Below are positions 59,929 to 64,000 of a stretch of DNA of 64,000 bases, one piece after another. The position numbers and the translations under genes were made by a program. Within the stretch, counting starts at the first letter, position 1. Every line of letters begins with the position of its first letter. The notes under the pieces are model-generated. The model saw only the letters and a list, made by a program, of their open reading frames with translations. It was not told the origin of the DNA and ran no database searches. This DNA is from Kribbella albertanoniae (lineage in GTDB: Bacteria; Actinomycetota; Actinomycetes; Propionibacteriales; Kribbellaceae): positions 55,732-119,731 of the forward strand of contig NZ_SMKA01000003.1 of NCBI RefSeq assembly GCF_004348455.1, written 5' to 3'.

Positions 59929-60717
59929 GTGAACCTTCGAGATCCTGCTGAGTCGCCGACACCCGAGGTGCGCCGCCTGGTGGCCGGCGAGTTCGACGAG
60001 GGGCCGGAGTACACGACCTTCCGCCGCCGCGGGACCACCGACTGGCTGCTCGTCCTGACCCTGCACGGCGCCGGTCACTTCAGCGGGATCACCACCGAGC
60101 GCGGCACGGTCATCCTCGTGCGGCCCGGAACGCTGCACGACTATGGGACCGTGGGGGAGCGGTGGCACTTCATGTACGCGCACCTGCACCCCAAGCCGGA
60201 GTGGCTGCCACTGCTCGACTGGCCGGAGGTTGCCCCCGGCATCCTGCGCCTCCAGCTCACCGCCGTCGAGAAGATCGCCGACTACCTCCGCGACGCAGCC
60301 AGGTACCAGCTCTTCCCGCTGCCACAGGCCGAACAACTCAGCGTCAACTCCCTCGAGGCAGCCCTCCTCTGGTGCGACACCCAGAACCCCAACGCAGCTC
60401 GCATCGACGACCGCCTGCTGCGCGTCATCGAGCTCATCGACCAGGACCTCAAAGCACCCCTCGACCTCCCCGACCTCGCCCGCGCCGCCAGCCTCTCCGT
60501 CTCCCGCTTCGCCCATCTCTTCCGTGAGCAGTTGGGTGTCACCCCGCAACAGTTCGTCGAACGCCGCCGCATCGATGCTGCCGCCCGCCTCCTCGAACTC
60601 ACCACCCGCCCGATCGCCTCGGTCGCCGCCGAAGTCGGCTTCACCGACCCCCTCTACTTCTCCACCCGCTTCCGCCGCCACACCGGCACCAGCCCCACGG
60701 CGTACCGGCGTCGCTGA
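59929..60717 (+). CDS. AraC-family regulator
   Basis: A 262-residue regulator. The N-terminal half is a cupin-like sensor (WLLVLTLHGAGHFSGI, RPGTLHDYGTVGERWHFMY); the C-terminal half has two helix-turn-helix motifs: DLPDLARAASLSVSRFAHLF and then RPIASVAAEVGFTDPLYFS, ending FRRHTGTSPTAYR. It likely controls the divergent PhyH gene. I chose GTG 59929; an ATG at 59878 would overlap the divergent start codon and leave no promoter space. Confidence 0.85.
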   Translation: MNLRDPAESPTPEVRRLVAGEFDEGPEYTTFRRRGTTDWLLVLTLHGAGHFSGITTERGTVILVRPGTLHDYGTVGERWHFMYAHLHPKPEWLPLLDWPEVAPGILRLQLTAVEKIADYLRDAARYQLFPLPQAEQLSVNSLEAALLWCDTQNPNAARIDDRLLRVIELIDQDLKAPLDLPDLARAASLSVSRFAHLFREQLGVTPQQFVERRRIDAAARLLELTTRPIASVAAEVGFTDPLYFSTRFRRHTGTSPTAYRRR

Positions 60718-60740
60718 ACCAACCGGCAGTTGGCCTGTGG

Positions 60741-61271
60741 TCAGGTGGTGCCGAAGCGGCTGGCCGATGCCGTCCGCTGAGCTTCGCGGCGGATGGCGGT
60801 CAACAGCGCGTCGCCGAGAATGGTTCCCACCACGGCGCGTTCGGCCAGGACGTCCCGGTCGTCGGTCGCGGGTCGGTCCAGCCACGCCACCTCCAGGCGG
60901 GCCAGCCGATCGGCCGCAGCGCGGTAGTCGGCGACCATCTCGGCGAGGTCGGCGTGGCCCAGCGCGGCGGCCGCGGCCAGGACCTCGGGGACCGAGGCGA
61001 CGGGAGCTGCCTGCCGGGTGGTGCCGAGCGTGCTGTGCAGCGATCGGGCCGGATCTTCGACCGCACCGACGATGTGCTTCACCGTGGCGATCGGAAGGTG
61101 CCCGAGATCGAGGAGAACGCGGATCAGCCGGAGCCGGTGCAGGTGCGATTCGCCGTACGTGACCTGGTTGTAGCCGCTGCGTTCACCGCCGGGCAGCAGG
61201 CCCTCGCGGACGTAGTACTTGATGCTGGCCGCCGACACCCCGGACCGCTCGGCCAGCTCGTTGATTCGCAT
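60741..61271 (-). CDS. MerR-family regulator
   Basis: A 176-residue protein. The N-terminal MerR helix-turn-helix is MRINELAERSGVSAASIKYY followed by VREGLLPGGERSG and a helix RLRLIRVLLDLGHLPI. The C-terminal part has no Cys or aromatic drug-binding pattern that I recognise. GGAG precedes ATG 61271. The palindrome at 61295-61313 lies between it and the divergent gene at 61327. Confidence 0.85.
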   Translation of the reverse strand: MRINELAERSGVSAASIKYYVREGLLPGGERSGYNQVTYGESHLHRLRLIRVLLDLGHLPIATVKHIVGAVEDPARSLHSTLGTTRQAAPVASVPEVLAAAAALGHADLAEMVADYRAAADRLARLEVAWLDRPATDDRDVLAERAVVGTILGDALLTAIRREAQRTASASRFGTT

Positions 61272-61294
61272 CGACAGAGTCTCCGATCCCTTGA

Positions 61295-61313
61295 TCGATA
61301 GTAACACTATCGA
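61295..61313. promoter_or_regulatory. MerR operator: 19-base palindrome
   Basis: TCGATAGT-AAC-ACTATCGA (8-base arms) lies between the MerR gene and the divergent membrane protein gene. It is the only dyad in the gap and is where a MerR dimer should bind. TACGGT (61315-61320) just after could be a -10 for the rightward gene. Confidence 0.65.
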
Positions 61314-61326
61314 CTACGGTACGGTC

Positions 61327-61647
61327 ATGATCGTTCTCAGGGTGGGGGCCGGCCTGATCGCTGCGGCGACAGCGGCGTTACTGGTGATCGGGGATCATCC
61401 GATCGAGTTCGTGGTGGCCGACCTGCTGGTGGTCACGGGCTTGGTCGTGGCGGCGATTCTGCCGGGGCGGGCGGCGCTGCCCGCGTTGGCGGTCGGTTTC
61501 GGAATCGGGCTGGGGGTCTTCACCACCGCATTCAGTGCGGCCGCGGGTGACGGCGTACTCAACTGGTCGCTGGCAGCCGCCGTCGTGGGCTGTTCCGTGG
61601 GCATCGTGCTCAGCCTCCGAGGACTGGCCGTACGCTTCTCGGCATGA
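61327..61647 (+). CDS. Small multi-span membrane protein
   Basis: A 106-residue protein with about four hydrophobic helices (VGAGLIAAATAALLVIG; FVVADLLVVTGLVVAAIL; LPALAVGFGIGLGVFTTAF; WSLAAAVVGCSVGIVLSL). Probably the target of the divergent MerR regulator. The stop overlaps the start of the next gene by 4 bases (ATGA), yet function is unknown. Confidence 0.7.
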   Translation: MIVLRVGAGLIAAATAALLVIGDHPIEFVVADLLVVTGLVVAAILPGRAALPALAVGFGIGLGVFTTAFSAAAGDGVLNWSLAAAVVGCSVGIVLSLRGLAVRFSA

Positions 61648-62501
61648 CTTCGCGTGCGGTGTTGGTGGCGGCTGCTGCTGTGCTGATGGTGGGGCTGGGT
61701 GCTTGTGCCCCGGAGGACGAGACGACCGGTACGCCGGCTCCGACCGGGGCCGATGCCTGTGGCAAGGACAAGCTGGCGCTGAAGACGGCCGGCGCGCTGG
61801 CGGTCGGGACCGATAAACCGGCGTACGAGCCGTGGTTCAGCAAGGACGACCCGAGCAACGGGCAGGGGTACGAGTCGGCGGTCACCTATGCGGTGGCCGA
61901 GAAGCTCGGGTTCACCAAGGCCGAGGTGAAGTGGCAGACCGTGCAGTTCAACGCGGCGTTCGCGCCGGGGCCGAAGAAGTTCGACTTCGACGTGAACCAG
62001 GTGTCGATCTCGGAGGCGCGCCGCAAGGCAGTCGACTTCTCGTCCGGGTACTACGACGTCCGGCAGACCGTGATCACCACCGCGGGCAGCAAGATCGCGA
62101 ATGCGAAGACGGTCGCCGAACTCGCTGATGCCAAACTCGGCGCCCAGGTCGGGACCACCAGTTACACGGTCGCCAAGGACGAGATCAAGCCGAAGCAGCA
62201 GGTGGCCGCGTTCGACACCAACGACCTGGCAGTCCAGGCGCTGAAGAACAAGCAGCTCGACGGCATCGTGGTCGACCTGCCGACCGCCTTCTACATGACT
62301 GCGGCGCAGCTCGACAACGGCAAGATCGTCGGCCAGTTGCCGGCGTCCGGGTCCGCCGAGCAGTTCGGGTTCGTGCTGGAGAAGGGTTCGAAGCTGACCG
62401 GCTGCGTCTCTCAAGCCGTCGACGCGCTCAAGGCCGATGGGACGCTGGCCAAGCTGCAGAAGCAGTACCTGACCGAGGAAGGCGCTCCCGAACTCTCGTG
62501 A
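61644..62501 (+). CDS. Amino-acid-type ABC transporter, substrate-binding lipoprotein
   Basis: A 285-residue lipoprotein with lipobox VGLGACAPE (Cys about 21). The body has the polar amino-acid-binding family pattern: ALAVGTDKPAYEPWF near the start, FDFDVNQVSISEARRKAVDF (the R-K-x-x-D-F-S block), and LGAQVGTTSYTVA. The ligand is probably an amino acid or a related amine. First gene of an ABC operon; overlaps the permease by 4 bases. Confidence 0.9.
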   Translation: MTSRAVLVAAAAVLMVGLGACAPEDETTGTPAPTGADACGKDKLALKTAGALAVGTDKPAYEPWFSKDDPSNGQGYESAVTYAVAEKLGFTKAEVKWQTVQFNAAFAPGPKKFDFDVNQVSISEARRKAVDFSSGYYDVRQTVITTAGSKIANAKTVAELADAKLGAQVGTTSYTVAKDEIKPKQQVAAFDTNDLAVQALKNKQLDGIVVDLPTAFYMTAAQLDNGKIVGQLPASGSAEQFGFVLEKGSKLTGCVSQAVDALKADGTLAKLQKQYLTEEGAPELS

Positions 62502-63349
62502 GTAGTTGGCAGCCGTCCGCTCTGCAGCAGGAGCGGACAGCGTTCCGTCGGCGGCAGGCGCGGCGGTCCACGCTGATCGCGGCGGGCAGCTCGATCGTTC
62601 TCCTCGTACTTGTTGCTGTCGGCATCGGTTCGACGCCCGGCTGGCCGCGGGTCCGGGAGACGTTCTTCAACGTCGACCGGGCCTGGGAGGCCTTGCCGAC
62701 GGTCGCCCAAGGTCTCTGGCTGAACATTCGCGTGATGCTGATCTGCGCGGTCCTGATCGTCATCATCGGAATGACGCTGGCGATCCTGCGGACCTTGCGG
62801 GGACCGATCTTCTTCCCGCTCCGCGTCTTCGCTGCGGCGTACACGGATGTCTTCCGCGGCCTGCCGTTGCTACTGGTCATCTTCCTGCTCGGCTTCGGCG
62901 TACCGGCCCTGCAACTGCGCGGCCTCCCCAACGACGCAGTGATCTGGGGCGGCGCCGCCCTCGTCCTCACCTACTCCTCGTACGTCGCCGAGGTGTTCCG
63001 CGCCGGCATCGAATCGGTCCACCCGTCCCAGCGGGCTGCCGCACGCTCGCTCGGCCTCACCTACCGGCAGACGCTGCGCTTCGTCGTACTCCCACAAGCC
63101 GTCCGCCGAGTCCTCCCACCCTTGCTGAACGACTTCGTCAGCCTGCAGAAGGACTCCGGCCTGATCGCAGTCCTCGGCGTGATCGACGCGATCCGCGCCG
63201 CCCAGCTGGAGACCGCCATCGACTTCAACTTCACCCCGTACGTCGTCGCCGGGCTCCTGTTCGTCGCGCTGACCATCCCGCTCACCCGGCTGACCGACTA
63301 CGTCGCCCGCCGCCAAGGCTGGTACGGCGGGGGAGGTGGACCGGTATGA
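62498..63349 (+). CDS. Amino-acid-type ABC transporter permease
   Basis: A 283-residue membrane protein with an N-terminal helix, then the HisM/GlnP-type domain: LWLNIRVMLICAVLIVIIG, DVFRGLPLLLVIFLLGFGVP and the EAA loop AARSLGLTYRQTLRFVVLPQ. GTG start overlaps the binding protein. Overlaps the ATPase by 4 bases. Confidence 0.9.
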   Translation: MSSWQPSALQQERTAFRRRQARRSTLIAAGSSIVLLVLVAVGIGSTPGWPRVRETFFNVDRAWEALPTVAQGLWLNIRVMLICAVLIVIIGMTLAILRTLRGPIFFPLRVFAAAYTDVFRGLPLLLVIFLLGFGVPALQLRGLPNDAVIWGGAALVLTYSSYVAEVFRAGIESVHPSQRAAARSLGLTYRQTLRFVVLPQAVRRVLPPLLNDFVSLQKDSGLIAVLGVIDAIRAAQLETAIDFNFTPYVVAGLLFVALTIPLTRLTDYVARRQGWYGGGGGPV

Positions 63350-63875
63350 CCCTGCTGTCGCTGCGCGGAGTGCGCAAGTCGTACGGCGCGAACGTGGTAC
63401 TCGACTCGTTCGACCTGCAGGTGGACGAAGGCGAGTGTGTCGTCCTGATCGGCGCCTCGGGATCCGGCAAGTCCACGCTGCTGCGATGCGTCAACCTGCT
63501 CGAGGTCGTCGACGACGGCGTGATCGAGCTGGCGGGCGCCGACATCACCGACCCTCGCGTGAACGCGGACAAAGTGCGCTCCGGGATCGGGTTCGTCTTC
63601 CAGTCCTACAACCTGTTCCCGCACCTGACCGTGCTCGACAACATCACCCTCGCCCCGATCCGCGTCCACGGTGTTGCCAGGGACGTTGCGCGCGCCCGCG
63701 CCCTCCAGATGCTGGACCGCGTAGGCCTCGCCGACAAAGCCACCGCCAAACCCGACGAACTGTCCGGCGGCCAGCAGCAGCGCGCCGCGATCGCCCGCGC
63801 CATGGTCAACTCCCCCCAGCTCCTCCTGCTCGACGAAGTCACCTCGGCCCTGGACCCCGAGCTGGTCGGCGAAGA
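63346..63875 (+). CDS. ABC transporter ATPase, truncated by a junction near 63870
   Basis: Reading from ATG 63346 gives a standard amino-acid ABC ATPase: Walker A GASGSGKSTLL, Q-loop FVFQSYNLFPHLTVLDN, signature LSGGQQQRAAIARA and Walker B LLLLDEVTSALDPELVGE (residue 174). A normal protein would continue for about 65 residues with the switch His (THEM). Instead the frame stays open but reads SLCQPAGARKARATSG, which is unlike the family, while the opposite strand starts to look like coding. The gene is therefore broken or artificially joined here; the C-terminus including the switch His is missing. Confidence 0.8.
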
Positions 63876-64000
63876 GTCCTTGTGCCAGCCCGCCGGCGCC
63901 CGGAAGGCGCGCGCCACCTCGGGCACCATCGCCCCGAAGGCCCACCGGTTCACCTTGGCATCGGTCAGCTGCTTGCCCAGGGCAAGCACATCGTCCATGT
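63876..64000 (-). pseudogene. Fragment resembling a solute-binding protein, opposite strand
   Basis: On the minus strand, 63998 to about 63876 reads DDVLALGKQLTDAKVNRWAF then GAMVPEVARAFRAPAGWHKD. This looks like the middle of an extracellular sugar-binding protein (the usual DDxLxLxKKLTD...N pattern). The 5' part lies beyond the right edge. The reading after about 63876 runs into the antisense of the ABC ATPase gene, so the 3' part is missing. A fragment this short is weak evidence. Confidence 0.35.

Noticed and set aside
1..64000. CRISPR arrays, insertion sequences, integrases, rRNA and tRNA genes
   Set aside because: None was seen on reading; no regularly spaced repeats, transposase motifs or tRNA cloverleafs were found, though very degraded copies could be missed by eye.

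Overview
The window is chromosomal DNA from a high-GC Gram-positive actinomycete. The evidence is very high GC with frequent GTG starts and ATGA/GTGA start-stop overlaps, a NucS-type mismatch endonuclease, an ethylmalonyl-CoA mutase, a fused two-domain 3-hydroxyacyl-CoA dehydrogenase, and a dense set of GntR/MocR/LuxR regulators. The gene mix (DNRLRE-Rhs proteins, aldarate dehydratases beside a tripartite tricarboxylate transporter) looks like Kribbella or a relative in the Nocardioidaceae, but the genus is an inference. No rRNA, tRNA, CRISPR array, insertion sequence or phage was seen.

Layout. 1-8524: edge of a small membrane protein gene, a STAS protein, ethylmalonyl-CoA mutase, a secreted SGNH/sialate-esterase-like enzyme, an FMN-binding PPOX-fold protein, a six-hairpin-glycosidase-like protein and a LuxR-type regulator. 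8623-16518: a 2037-residue secreted Rhs/YD-repeat protein with a strongly cationic tail, followed by a strong hairpin and a tandem second copy of only its N-terminal 580 residues. 16529-21305: small-molecule metabolism genes (ICL/PEP-mutase family, AhpD-like, MocR regulator, homocysteine methyltransferase, D-amino-acid-oxidase-like) and a secreted small protein.

21414-35821 is the most interesting part. It is a compact, tightly coupled, apparently non-modular NRPS-type biosynthetic cluster. It has a free-standing condensation-like protein, two free-standing adenylation enzymes, one 79-residue carrier protein, two GNAT-fold enzymes, a methyltransferase, a P-loop kinase, an Fe(II)/2-oxoglutarate-type oxygenase, two APH-fold kinases, a sugar-type nucleotidyltransferase, a cupin, an MFS exporter and a DegT-family aminotransferase. 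The largest operon reads leftward from 34400 to 26303, with successive genes joined mostly by 4-base overlaps. I cannot match the combination to a known product. It suggests a small peptide-like compound carrying a phosphorylated or nucleotide-activated building block.

35825-45103 is an aldaric-acid (glucarate/galactarate/talarate) catabolic locus. It holds two glucarate-dehydratase-type enolases, one talarate/galactarate-dehydratase-type enolase, 5-dehydro-4-deoxyglucarate dehydratase, a TctABC-type uptake system, a LysR regulator and a GntR/FadR regulator. A roughly 32-base element is shared by the kdgD promoter and the LysR-tctC intergenic region. A 9-base-arm palindrome lies at the start of the GntR-associated dehydratase gene.

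45131-64000 holds an M15-type peptidase, glmS, nucS, a methyltransferase, a Nudix hydrolase, the fused 3-hydroxyacyl-CoA dehydrogenase, a hairpin that overlaps the ribosome binding site of an unrecognised 47-codon ORF, a secreted protein, a RibD-like reductase, a large LuxR/ATPase regulator, a probably frameshifted membrane protein gene, a PhyH-type oxygenase with a divergent AraC regulator, a MerR regulator with a palindromic operator, and an amino-acid-type ABC transporter. The ABC ATPase reading breaks off near 63870, where coding similarity jumps to the opposite strand.
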